Origin: QHWT01 sp963755695
GTDB taxonomy: Bacteria; Acidobacteriota; Vicinamibacteria; Vicinamibacterales; 2-12-FULL-66-21
Assembly (NCBI GenBank): GCA_963755695.1
Contig: CAVWLB010000001.1
Coordinates: 434,001-498,000 of the forward strand
Direction: 5' to 3'
DNA: 64,000 bases
In this document: positions 46,753 to 55,956 of the stretch, one piece after another
Numbering within the stretch: the first letter of the stretch is position 1
Layout: every line of letters begins with the position of its first letter
The notes under the pieces: model-generated
The model's database searches: none
Seen by the model: the letters and a program-made list of their open reading frames with translations, nothing else
Told to the model about the DNA's origin: nothing
Made by a program: the position numbers and the translations under genes

Positions 46753-48213
46753 ATGCCCGATCCCGCGGACGCGACCGATCCGCCAGCACCCGAATCGAAC
46801 GACACGCTCGTCGAACTGCTCGCGAAGAAGGTGGTCGGGCAGCCTGCTGCGATGCAGTACATCGTGCCGTATCTCCAGATGTATCAGGCGGACCTTGCGC
46901 CGCCCGATCGTCCGGCCGGCATCTTCCTGTTGCTGGGACCCACCGGGACTGGAAAGACGCGCACGGTCGAAGCGTTGGCAGAGGTTCTCCACGGTTCCCC
47001 CAAAGCGGTTCTGAAGGTTGATTGCGGGGAATTCCAGTCGGATCACGAGGTCGCGAAACTGATCGGTGCTCCTCCGGGATATCTGGGTCATCGCGAAACG
47101 ACGCCGATGCTGACGCAGGAGCGGCTGGCGGCGGTGACCTCGTCGAGTTGCGATCTGTCGCTGGTGCTGTTCGACGAGGTGGAGAAGGCCGCGCCGTCGC
47201 TCACCGTGCTGCTGCTCGGCATCCTCGACCGCGGGACGCTGAATCTCGGCGACAACACCGTGGTCAACTTCGAGCGGACGTTCATCTTTCTCACCAGCAA
47301 TCTCGGGGCACGGGAGATGATGAAGGAGGTGAAGCCGGATTTCGGCTTCGCACCGACCGATCACCGCACGCCGGAGCAAGTCGCGGGCAAGCTCGAAAGT
47401 ATCGGCCTTGCCGCCGTCCGCCGCCGCTTCTCGCCGGAGTTCGTCAACCGAATCGACGTGGTGATCACCTATCAGCCGCTCGATCCAGAGTCGCTGGCGA
47501 AGATCCTCGACCATCACATCGAAGAGCTGCAGCGCCACGTTTACGGCCGACTGGGCGATCGGTCATTCGAGATTGACGTCACCGCGGCCGCCCGCCGGCT
47601 GCTGCTCGAACGGGGATCGAGTCCAGAGTACGGCGCGCGCGAGCTGAAACGGACGATTCATCGACTGCTCACCCAGCCGCTTGCGGCTCTGGTTGCGTCC
47701 GGACGCATCGCTCCTGGCACCAGGGTCGTCGCGGATGCGGACGGCGGGAGTATTGCGATCACGCCGCTCGACGAGCCGGCGACGAAGATGCCCTCGCCGG
47801 CGCGGCAGACGCCGGTCGTGCTCGCGCTCGACGACAACGTCGATCTTCTCGGCTGGCTCGAGACGGTCCTCGACGCCGCCGAGATGACGCCGATTCGGGC
47901 GCTCACCGCTGCCAAGGCCCGCGAGATCGTGGCGGCACAGACGCCGGACGCGGCGCTCCTCGACGTCATGCTTCCCGATGGCGATGGGGTGTCGCTCGCG
48001 CTCGAGTTTCGCAGCCAGCATCCGCGGATGCAAATCATCCTGATGACCGGGATGGAACTGTCGGCCGACGAGGCGTCGATTTGCGATCGCTACGATTTCC
48101 CGGTTCTTCGCAAGCCATTTCTGGGGCAGGATGCGGTGAACGTGCTGCGCGCCCGCCTGGTCCACGAAAAGCCGGGGGTCCGAAACAGCGAATCGGCGAC
48201 TCCACAGCCCTGA
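46753..48213 (+). CDS. ClpB/ClpX-like AAA+ ATPase fused to a response-regulator receiver
   Basis: About 486 residues. Residues ~15-330 are one AAA+ module of the Clp D2 class: Walker A LLGPTGTGKTRT, a pore-type loop GAPPGYLGHRE, Walker B LVLFDEVEKA, sensor IFLTSNLGAR, an arginine region RFSPEFVNRID and the small domain PEYGARELKRTI. There is no N-terminal Clp domain or D1. Residues ~350-475 are a CheY-type receiver: acidic start VVLALDDNVDL, phospho-Asp in DAALLDVMLPDGDG, Thr in ILMTG and Lys in VLRKPF. A remodelling or unfolding ATPase switched by phosphorylation is the likely role. No histidine kinase is adjacent. Confidence 0.82.
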   Translation: MPDPADATDPPAPESNDTLVELLAKKVVGQPAAMQYIVPYLQMYQADLAPPDRPAGIFLLLGPTGTGKTRTVEALAEVLHGSPKAVLKVDCGEFQSDHEVAKLIGAPPGYLGHRETTPMLTQERLAAVTSSSCDLSLVLFDEVEKAAPSLTVLLLGILDRGTLNLGDNTVVNFERTFIFLTSNLGAREMMKEVKPDFGFAPTDHRTPEQVAGKLESIGLAAVRRRFSPEFVNRIDVVITYQPLDPESLAKILDHHIEELQRHVYGRLGDRSFEIDVTAAARRLLLERGSSPEYGARELKRTIHRLLTQPLAALVASGRIAPGTRVVADADGGSIAITPLDEPATKMPSPARQTPVVLALDDNVDLLGWLETVLDAAEMTPIRALTAAKAREIVAAQTPDAALLDVMLPDGDGVSLALEFRSQHPRMQIILMTGMELSADEASICDRYDFPVLRKPFLGQDAVNVLRARLVHEKPGVRNSESATPQP

Positions 48214-48222
48214 GGAGCCGGC

Positions 48223-48570
48223 ATGCGTCTGAGCTACGCGATCGTTTTCGTCAGTGACATGAAGAGCGCGGTGGCCTTCTATCGCGATGTGGTCGGGCTG
48301 CCGCTCAGGTTCGAGTCTCCGGGATGGACTGAATTCGCGACCGAGGGGGCGACGCTGGCGCTCCACGTCCAGACCGAAGGCGAGCCCCCGGGCCGCTGTC
48401 GGCCGGGCCTGAACGTGCCGAATCTCGACGAGTTCCATCGCAAGATGATCGAGCATCAGGTCAGGTGCGTTCAGCCGCCAAAGGAAACCTTCGGGACGCG
48501 TATCGCTCAATATCTCGATTCCGATGGCCTCGAGTTCTCCGTCGCGGAGGAGCGAAGCGGCAGCCGGTGA
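48223..48570 (+). CDS. Glyoxalase/VOC family protein
   Basis: 115 residues, a single pair of vicinal-oxygen-chelate beta-alpha-beta units: SYAIVFVSDMKSAVAFYRDV at the start, and QYLDSDGLEFSV with the late metal-type Glu at the end. Members bind a divalent metal and isomerise, lyse or sequester small molecules such as antibiotics. The function here is unknown. It begins 9 bp after the AAA+-receiver gene with its own GGAG site, so the two are probably co-transcribed. Confidence 0.82.
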   Translation: MRLSYAIVFVSDMKSAVAFYRDVVGLPLRFESPGWTEFATEGATLALHVQTEGEPPGRCRPGLNVPNLDEFHRKMIEHQVRCVQPPKETFGTRIAQYLDSDGLEFSVAEERSGSR

Positions 48571-48650
48571 CTCACCTGCGACGCGCAACTCGCCGGCTTC
48601 CGCAGACGGCTTGCGATTCCGGTTCGAAATGGACGATCGGGGTTTCCCAA

Positions 48651-49052
48651 TCAGGGATTGGGATTCACGATTCCCAGTCCTGATGCGCTGAACAGTGCGG
48701 CGATCAGCATCTCCGCGACCATCGTCAGCACCGCCATCGTCGCGCAAAAGACGATCGCGCGAAGGAGCACGGTCCATGGAGCGTCGAGCGCGACACGGAA
48801 CGCGTGCGTGCCGTCGAGAGCGAGACCCGACACCATCTCTCCGAGCGGTAGAACCGTGAACGCCTTTCGCATCCGATCGACGGTCAAGCCCGATGCAATT
48901 GCGCTGCACTCCGCGCAGAGCCACAGCGTGAGAAACGGCCCCGACAGATCGCGATACGCGGCATCCTCCAGCAGATCGCCCAGAATGGCCTCGCGGTCCG
49001 CGGCCGGAATGAGCCGGGAAAGCGTCGCCGCGAGACGGGGCAGGTGCTGCAT
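48651..49052 (-). CDS. Hypothetical membrane protein next to padR (permease-associated)
   Basis: About 133 residues from the ATG at 49052, 5 bp after the PadR stop. The N-terminal half has a helical stretch LSRLIPAADREAILGDLLEDAAYRDL, like the small domain found at the start of some acidobacterial permeases and in proteins encoded with them. A single transmembrane helix (LRAIVFCATMAVLTMVAEMLIAALF) is near the end. The final residues come from a short palindromic, repeat-like sequence at 48645-48680. It shares the operon with padR and faces a permease gene, so a role in that permease's assembly or control is inferred. Confidence 0.6.
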   Translation of the reverse strand: MQHLPRLAATLSRLIPAADREAILGDLLEDAAYRDLSGPFLTLWLCAECSAIASGLTVDRMRKAFTVLPLGEMVSGLALDGTHAFRVALDAPWTVLLRAIVFCATMAVLTMVAEMLIAALFSASGLGIVNPNP

Positions 49053-49057
49053 GGCGT

Positions 49058-49387
49058 TCACGCCCGGTCGAGGAGTCCCTCGTAGTCGCGCCACAAGTCG
49101 AGAAACATCGCGCGCGAGTCCCTGAGCGCCTTGAGCCCCGCCGGACGCAGCTTGAAAAACCGCTTGGCCCGTCCGCCGCGCTCGGGGGTGCTGTCGCCGA
49201 GGCGCGAGGTCAGCAGGCCCTTCCGTTCGAGCCGCTTCAGCGCCACATAAATCGTGGCGCGCGACACGTCTCGTCCGCTCCGTGCCGACACTTCGTCGAG
49301 AATCGGGATGCCATAGGCGTCCTGACCGAGCCGGAGGACGGCCAGCAGCACCAGATGCTCGAGATCGCCGAGATCGACCTTGCCCAT
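49058..49387 (-). CDS. PadR-family transcriptional regulator
   Basis: About 109 residues from the ATG at 49387. Winged-helix signature: DLEHLVLLAVLRLGQDAYGIPI, SARSGRDVSRATIYVALKRLERKGLLTSR, then a wing with GGRAKRFFKL and a helix ending LWRDYEGLL for dimerisation. PadR repressors respond to small molecules; this subfamily is encoded beside ABC permeases in Acidobacteriota. It is divergent from the permease gene at 49475, and an inverted repeat lies in the shared control region. Confidence 0.88.
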   Translation of the reverse strand: MGKVDLGDLEHLVLLAVLRLGQDAYGIPILDEVSARSGRDVSRATIYVALKRLERKGLLTSRLGDSTPERGGRAKRFFKLRPAGLKALRDSRAMFLDLWRDYEGLLDRA

Positions 49388-49406
49388 CGTCGAGGAGCCA
49401 GTTGTA

Positions 49407-49443
49407 GCAACCATTGGACGCCCGGTCAACGTCTAATGGTTGC
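49407..49443. promoter_or_regulatory. Candidate PadR operator between padR and the permease gene
   Basis: 13-bp arms with one mismatch (GCAACCATTGGAC at 49407-49419 and GTCTAATGGTTGC at 49431-49443) flank an 11-bp spacer. It sits in the middle of the 87-bp divergent gap, placed to control both padR and the permease, as expected for a dimeric PadR that represses itself and its neighbour. Confidence 0.6.
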
Positions 49444-49474
49444 CTCGCAAAACTATTACATGGTATCTACCGCC

Positions 49475-51925
49475 ATGCAGACGCTGAAGCAGGATCTTCT
49501 CTACGCGCTCCGCACGCTTGGCCGAAGCCCGGGCTACGCTTTTGTCACGGTGCTCACCCTCGCGCTTGGAATCGGCGCGAACACCGCCATCTTCAGCGTC
49601 GTCAACGGCGTCATGCTGAAGCCGCTGCCATATCCGGAACCGGAGCGGCTCGCCTTCATCAGCAGCCGGTTCACGAACCTTGGATTCGATCGCTTCTGGG
49701 TCTCCCTGCCAGAGTGGCTCGAGTTCCAGGAGCGGAACCGATCGCTCGAGCGCGTCGGCGGCTACAGCGCGGGGGCAGTCAATCTCGGAACCGAGGACCG
49801 GCCGCGGCGGGTGAACTATGCGCTTGTCACCCCCGGGTTGATGGATGCCCTCGGGGTTCAACCGCTACGAGGCCGGCTGTTGACCGAGGAGGACAGCAGA
49901 CCAGGCGTAGAAGACGTGGGGATCGTGTCGTACGAGACATGGAATGGAGATTTCGGCGCCGACGAGTCGTTGCTCGGGCGAGTCGTGAAGATCGACGGCG
50001 TGCCGACGCGGATCGTCGGGATCATGCCGCCGGGGTACGACCTGCATGACGAGCGATTCGAAGTCTGGCTGCCGCTGACGATCGATCCCAAGCAACTGGC
50101 CGGCAATCGCAGCAGCCACTTCCTGTACCTCGTTGGCCGACTGAAGTCGGGCGTGACCCTGGCGCAGGCCAATGCTGACCTGGAGTCGATGCTGGTCCAA
50201 TGGCGCGGGTTGAGCAACAACCAGCACTCTCCCAATACCCAGGGCCATCGGCTGCAGATTCATCCGCTCAAGACTGATCTCGTCGGCGGAATCAGCACCG
50301 CGCTGTGGGTGCTGCAGGGGGCAGTCGGGTTCGTGCTGCTCATCGCCTGCGCCAATCTGGCCAACCTGCTGCTCGCTCGCGCCGAATCGCGCCAGAAGGA
50401 GTTTGCGATCCGTTCGGCGCTTGGCGCTGGCCGGTTGCGGCTGCTCCGTCAGTTCCTTACCGAGGGCGTGCTCCTGGCGCTGATGGGCGGCACGCTCGGC
50501 GCCGCACTCGGCTTCGGCGGGCTCCGCGCCATGCTGGCCGCAAACCCGGACAGCATTCCGCGAGCCACCGACATCGCCCTCGATCCGAAAGTGTTCCTGT
50601 TCACCATCGTGATTTCAATTCTCACCGGCCTGCTGTTCGGGACGGCGCCCCTGCTGCATCTTCGCGAGCAGGTCGTCACCATCTCATTGAAGGAAGGGGG
50701 ACAGCGTGCGACGCCGGGGTCCGCACGCGCGCGCGTCCGCAGTGGACTGGTGATGGCAGAGGTCGCGCTTGCCGTTGTGCTCGTTGTCGGCGCCGGACTC
50801 CTGCTCCGGAGTTTCCAGAAGCTGATGGAGGTCGATCCAGGCTTCAATCGAGCCCAGCTCACGACCTTCGGCGTGGTGCTGCCGAATGCCCAGTATCGAG
50901 CGGCCCAGCCCCGCGTCGACTTCTTCGATCGCCTCACGTCGAAGCTGGCCGAACTGCCCGGGGTGACCGGTACCGCGGCGATGACCGGCCTTCCGCCGAG
51001 CCGCGACGTCAACGCGAACGACGTGGACTTCGAAACCTATACCGCGCCAAAGGAGGGGCCATTCGAAAACGTCGACTATTACCAGACCGTCACGCTCGGA
51101 TATCTCGACACCATGGGGGTCGCGGTGGTGCGCGGGCGAGGATTCGAGCGGACCGACATTGCGGGAGGGCCAGTCGTGCTCGTGAACGAGACGCTGGCGC
51201 GCACGTTCTTCAAGGATCGCGACCCCATCGGTCAGCGGGTCAATCCGGGTTTCTCGAACACACCTATCTGGTTCACCATCGTCGGTGTGGTCCACGACGT
51301 GAAGCAGGGTGGAATGGCCAACAAGACCGGGACGGAACTGTACTTCCTCTCGAACCAGGGACCGCGGATCGCGCAGTTCGCGCCCGCCAGCATGAACATC
51401 GTCGTCCGCTCCGCGCGTTCGACGGATCTGCTCGCTGCGGACATCCGGCGCATCGTCCAGTCGATGGATCCGACGCTGCCGATCGTCAAGCTGCGCTCGA
51501 TTGAGGATGTCTTCTCGGAGTCGGCGGCGCGGCCGCGTTTCCTCGCGGAGCTGCTGGCGATCTTCGCCGGCCTGGCGCTGGCTTTGGCGGCGATCGGGAC
51601 CTATGGAATCCTGTCGTACTCGGTGAGCGAGCGGACGAAGGAGATTGGCATTCACATGGCGCTCGGCGCCACGCGCGGCAGCGTGCTTGGCATGGTGCTC
51701 GGCCAGGGAATGCGGCTCACCATCATTGGTCTGTTCACCGGGCTGATCGCGTCATTCGCGCTCACACGCCTTCTTCAGGCGCAGCTCTTCAACGTCAATC
51801 CGACCGATCCGCTGACGCTCTCCGCCGTCGCGCTGTTCATCGCGTGCGTGGCATTCGTCGCGTGTTACGTCCCAGCGCGTCGCGCCACTCACGTCGATCC
51901 GATGGTGATGTTGCGCGAACAATAG
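49475..51925 (+). CDS. Orphan MacB/FtsX-type ABC permease (ADOP family)
   Basis: 816 residues, intact. It starts at the ATG at 49475 (MQTLKQDLLYALRTLGRSPG), the standard start of this family; upstream in-frame codons cross the operator. Helix 1 is VLTLALGIGANTAIFSVVNG, then a first periplasmic domain, a three-helix block with IACANLANLLLARAESRQKE, a linker helix ARVRSGLVMAEVALAVVLVV starting the second half, a second periplasmic domain, and the last block TKEIGIHMALGATRGSV ... PARRATHVDPMVMLR. No ATPase gene is near. It is divergent from padR and is probably repressed by it. Confidence 0.9.
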   Translation: MQTLKQDLLYALRTLGRSPGYAFVTVLTLALGIGANTAIFSVVNGVMLKPLPYPEPERLAFISSRFTNLGFDRFWVSLPEWLEFQERNRSLERVGGYSAGAVNLGTEDRPRRVNYALVTPGLMDALGVQPLRGRLLTEEDSRPGVEDVGIVSYETWNGDFGADESLLGRVVKIDGVPTRIVGIMPPGYDLHDERFEVWLPLTIDPKQLAGNRSSHFLYLVGRLKSGVTLAQANADLESMLVQWRGLSNNQHSPNTQGHRLQIHPLKTDLVGGISTALWVLQGAVGFVLLIACANLANLLLARAESRQKEFAIRSALGAGRLRLLRQFLTEGVLLALMGGTLGAALGFGGLRAMLAANPDSIPRATDIALDPKVFLFTIVISILTGLLFGTAPLLHLREQVVTISLKEGGQRATPGSARARVRSGLVMAEVALAVVLVVGAGLLLRSFQKLMEVDPGFNRAQLTTFGVVLPNAQYRAAQPRVDFFDRLTSKLAELPGVTGTAAMTGLPPSRDVNANDVDFETYTAPKEGPFENVDYYQTVTLGYLDTMGVAVVRGRGFERTDIAGGPVVLVNETLARTFFKDRDPIGQRVNPGFSNTPIWFTIVGVVHDVKQGGMANKTGTELYFLSNQGPRIAQFAPASMNIVVRSARSTDLLAADIRRIVQSMDPTLPIVKLRSIEDVFSESAARPRFLAELLAIFAGLALALAAIGTYGILSYSVSERTKEIGIHMALGATRGSVLGMVLGQGMRLTIIGLFTGLIASFALTRLLQAQLFNVNPTDPLTLSAVALFIACVAFVACYVPARRATHVDPMVMLREQ

Positions 51926-51980
51926 CGGAAAGGACGGTTGCGCATTCTTCGCAGGATCCATCACGTTACAATGCCTTCGC

Positions 51981-52895
51981 TTGAAGCATGCGCGCAGCCG
52001 AGCCAGTGATATCGAGACCGCGCCGTCGTCGTGGCGTGCCTACGCGGCTCTGGCGCTGACGGTCGCCGGCATCGCCTGGTCCGCAATCTTCGTTCGGTGG
52101 GCCGGCGTGTCTGGCATCGCATCGGGCTTCTACCGCGTGCTGATCGCCGCTGCCGTCCTGATCCCATGGCGCCTCGGTCGCGGCGCCACGCGGCCATTCG
52201 ATCGACGGGCCGCGTTGCTCGCGATGGCGGGCGGCGCGTTCTTCGCCTTCGATCTGGCGCTGTGGAACACCGCGGTGCTCCGCACGCAAGCGGCGATCGC
52301 GTCGCTGCTCGGCAACAACACGCCGATCGTGGTCGGCCTTGCGAGCTGGTGGATCTTCAAACGCCGCCCCTCGGGCGCATTCTGGGGCGGTCTCCTGTTG
52401 TCGGTGGCGGGATGCAGCGTCATCGTCCTGGCAGAGTTCGGCCGCGGCACGGCTCCGACCCGACACAGTCTGTCAGGAGATGTCTTTGCGCTGACTGCTT
52501 CCGTCTTCTTTGCCGCCTACCTGCTGACCACCGAGCGGATACGCGAGCGCATGGACACTCTGACGTTCAACTCGCTGGCGATTGCGGGAAGCGTGATCGC
52601 GCTCCTGATCATGTGTCTCTTGGCGGGCGTTCCATTGACCGGATATCCACCACGCGCCTGGGCCTCGCTCGTCGCGCTCGGGTTGATCTCGCAGCTGGCA
52701 GCCTACTTCGCGCTCGTCCATGCGCTGGGCCACCTGCCGGCGACCATCACGTCCGTCGGTCTCCTTGCGCAAGTGCCGTGCACCGCGCTACTTGCCATGG
52801 TGCTACTCGGTGAGCCGCTGACGGCCTGGCAGTCGGTGGGTGGGGCACTCGTGCTGATCGGAATCTATCTCGTGAATCGGTTCGAGGCACGGTAG
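51981..52895 (+). CDS. EamA/DMT-superfamily transporter
   Basis: About 304 residues with ten hydrophobic helices in two EamA repeats (AALALTVAGIAWSAIFVRW ... and GDVFALTASVFFAAYLLTTE ...), typical of drug/metabolite exporters. The best start is a TTG at 51981; a TACAAT box at about 51966-51971 would make the leader very short. The substrate is not predictable. It is convergent with the next permease gene, with 7 bp between the stops. Confidence 0.82.
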   Translation: MKHARSRASDIETAPSSWRAYAALALTVAGIAWSAIFVRWAGVSGIASGFYRVLIAAAVLIPWRLGRGATRPFDRRAALLAMAGGAFFAFDLALWNTAVLRTQAAIASLLGNNTPIVVGLASWWIFKRRPSGAFWGGLLLSVAGCSVIVLAEFGRGTAPTRHSLSGDVFALTASVFFAAYLLTTERIRERMDTLTFNSLAIAGSVIALLIMCLLAGVPLTGYPPRAWASLVALGLISQLAAYFALVHALGHLPATITSVGLLAQVPCTALLAMVLLGEPLTAWQSVGGALVLIGIYLVNRFEAR

Positions 52896-52902
52896 CCGGG
52901 TG

Positions 52903-55418
52903 CTACTCGTATCGAAGCGCCCGCATCGGATCGATGCGCGACGCGCGGTGAGCCGGCACGAAACCGGCCAGCAGGGCAATCGCCGACAGCACGAGGCCCG
53001 AGAGCGCGAATACAGAGATGTCGTTTCCCTTTAGTTCGTAGAGCACGGACTGCGCCACCCGGCCGACCCCGATGGCACCGGCCAGGCCGAGCCCGGCGCC
53101 AATCGCCGTCATCCACGCGACTTGCGAAAGCACCATCCGCCGCACGCGACCAGGGTCGGCTCCCAACGCCATACGTAGTCCGATTTCGCGGGTCCGCAGG
53201 GCGACGGTATAGGCGAGAACGCCGTAAAGTCCAACCGCTGCCAGGAGTGTTGCGAGCAGCGCGAAAGCGGCAGAGAGCGTGCTCATCATCCGATCGAGAA
53301 ACGTATTGTCTTTGACCTGCTCGGTCAGGGTGCGCACATTCTCGAGCGGCAAGTTTGGATCGAGTCGCTTCACCACCCCGGGAATTGCCGCGAGCACCGG
53401 TTTCGGATCTGCCGAGGTCCTCAGGTAACAGGAGATGTAGCCGATATCCGGATTCTGACGGTACGGACGGAAATAGAGCGGCGGAATCTTGTCCTTGACC
53501 TCGCTGTACTTCGCGTTCTGCACCACGCCGACGATGAGGGTGTCGAGCGTGTTCTTGGAGTCGTCGTCGCCCATCAGCTTGCCGACGGCATCCTGGCCAA
53601 GACCGAACTTGCGCACGAACTCCTGGTTGACGATCGCTACCTTTGGTGCATTGAGGACGTCGCTTGCGTTGAACTCGCGTCCGGAGATCAGCGGAACGCC
53701 CAAGGTCCGGAAATAGCCGGGTCCAATCGAGTTGAACCGCGAGCCATTATCGACGTCCGGGCCGCCCTTGAAACCCTGCACTTGCACGCCGGTGCCCCAG
53801 TTGCTGCCCGCCAGGAGCGGCACGGTCGCGGTCGTGACCGCGGTGACACCCGGGGTTGCGGCGAGCTCCTCTTCAAGGCGTTGGAACAGAACGCGTGAGC
53901 GGTCCGGCGTATAGCCATTCAACACCGGAGAAATACCAAACGTGACGATGTTCTCGGCCTTGAGACCGAGGTCCACGCGGTTCACGTTGATCAGGCTTTT
54001 CGTGAACAGTCCCGCTGCCGCGAGCAGAGCCATCGACATGGTGATCTGGGCCGTTGCCAGGATCAGGCGGAACCACTTCGCCCCGCGCGCACCGGACGGC
54101 TGGCCGGCCTGGCCTTTCAGGGTCGAGACCAAATCCGGACGCGTGCTGTGCAGGGCGGGGAACAAACCGAAGATGAGACCGGTCGCAATCGCCAGCCCGC
54201 CGGCGAAGAGCATCACGGTTCCGTCGATCTGGAAATCCAGCGTCCGGGCGGCGTCGGAGGACAGCAACGCCCCGATCAGGGACAGCGTCCATCCTGCGAC
54301 CAGGATTCCGGCCAGCCCGCCAAGGATGGCAAGCACCAGCGACTCGGTGAGCAACTGCGCGACGAGCTGTCCGCGGCTGGCGCCGATCGACAGCCTCACG
54401 GCCATTTCGCCGGATCGAGCCGACGACTTCGCGAGCAGCAGGTTCGCAATGTTCGCGCAAGCGATCAGGAGGACGAACGCGGTGACGCCGAGCAGCAGCT
54501 TGAGCGGCGTGCCGGCCTGTCCTTCGACCGAGCTCTGGCCGCGTGGTCCCTCGGTGATCAGAATCGGCTTCGCGCGGAACCGCGCCATCGTCTGATCGCT
54601 CATGCCCTTCTGCAGCGGCGCTTCGACGTCGTTGATGATCGCCTTGTACTGGGCGCCGAGCGCGGCGCGTGCCGACTCGATTGATGTTCCGGGCTTCAGC
54701 CGGCCGAACACGTACGCCCAGTAGCTCCTTCGATTGTCGAATACCTTGAATCCCGGTTCCATGAATCCCGGTTCCATGAATGTGCGCAGGGTGATAGGTA
54801 CGAAGACCTGCGGCCTCGAACCGAGGGTTGTCCCATTGAACCGGCGAGGCGCAACCCCGACGATCGTCAAGGTCTGCCCGTTGACGACCATGGGTTGATT
54901 GAGAACTTTGGGATCCGAGGCAAAGCGACTGGCCCAATACGCGTGACTGATCACCACTACGTGCGACTCGCCGACGACGCGGTCGTCGTCTGGCCCGATC
55001 AGTCGCCCGAGTGCCGGCTGAACACCGAGCACCTGGAAGTAACTGCCGGACACCTCGAGGCCTTCACTGTTCAGCGTCTGTCCCTGGTAAGCGAGATTTG
55101 CGCTGAACAACCGGTGCGCCGCCAGGCCAGTGAACGAGGTTTGGACGCGCTGCAGATCCCGGAACATTGGATAGCTGAACACCTCGTCGCAGTCGCCCGC
55201 CTGATAGACGATTGGGATCCGGGTTTGGGACCCGGAACCGACAGGTTCACGAGCCGCTCCGGATCCTGCACCGGCAGCGATCGAAGCATGACTTCGTTGA
55301 ACATCGAAAAGATGGCCGCATTTGCGCCGATCCCAAGGGCGAGCGAGACGATTGCGACGGCGGTTACGAACGGAGTCTTACGAAACAACGTCCGGAGGGC
55401 ATATTTCAGATTGGTCAT
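52903..55418 (-). CDS. Orphan MacB/FtsX-type ABC permease (ADOP family; one frameshift)
   Basis: About 838 residues if one base missing near 55206 is restored. The N-terminal piece (MTNLKYALRTLFRKTPFVTAV, LALGIGANAAIFSMFNEVML) continues into YQAGDCDEVFSYPMFRDLQR in the second frame. The rest follows the duplicated FtsX/MacB plan, with IACANIANLLLAKSSARSGE and a final PAHRASRIDPMRALRYE. Within it, the 15-bp unit encoding M-E-P-G-F is tandemly duplicated in frame around 54750-54780. No ATPase is nearby. Confidence 0.85.
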
Positions 55419-55956
55419 CGGTGTCGTTCGACGTGGATGGACGCGAGTTAGTTTACAGGAGCGAAATCCGCGCGGCCAGTCAGGGGTCAGGCCGTCGGCA
55501 GTGGTCTGATCCGAGTTTTCTTCACCTGAATTCCCCCGTGCGACCAGTCATGTCGCGGATGTCTCCAACCTCAGCGGTTTGCATACATTTGGATTCCAGG
55601 CGGCGTTTCTAGTCTGCCTGAGCGGCGACTTAAGTGTCGGCTCCCGCATGCATTTTCCCAGATCCCACGAAGGTGCCATGCGCCGGTGGTGCAGGAAGGG
55701 TGACTTCTGTCGTCTTCTCAGGAGTCCTTTATCTGCCGACGACTAAAGTTGTTATCGCTCCGGGACATCGCCGCGCCCGGGACTATCGTAACTTGATGGA
55801 CCACTCGTTGCTCTTTCCTGAGCGGGACCGAACCTGAGGTAACTCGTACTTTCCTCCCAGGCCCCAAGTCGAACAACCGAATAGGCGACCGCACACGCGG
55901 AGACGTGACACGTGTGTACAGAGGGCGGTCGTCTGGGAATCGTCGAGTGAGGAACG
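55419..55956. other. Leader region without genes
   Basis: About 540 bp between divergent genes. Open frames here are short and lack ribosome sites. I find no clear riboswitch, tRNA or strong hairpin. Composition is slightly less GC-rich than the flanks, so it probably carries the promoters of the permease and of the giant exported protein. Confidence 0.4.

Noticed and set aside
55450..55956. Possible riboswitch ahead of the giant exported protein
   Set aside because: I looked for c-di-GMP, cobalamin and other common cores and found no matching conserved blocks.
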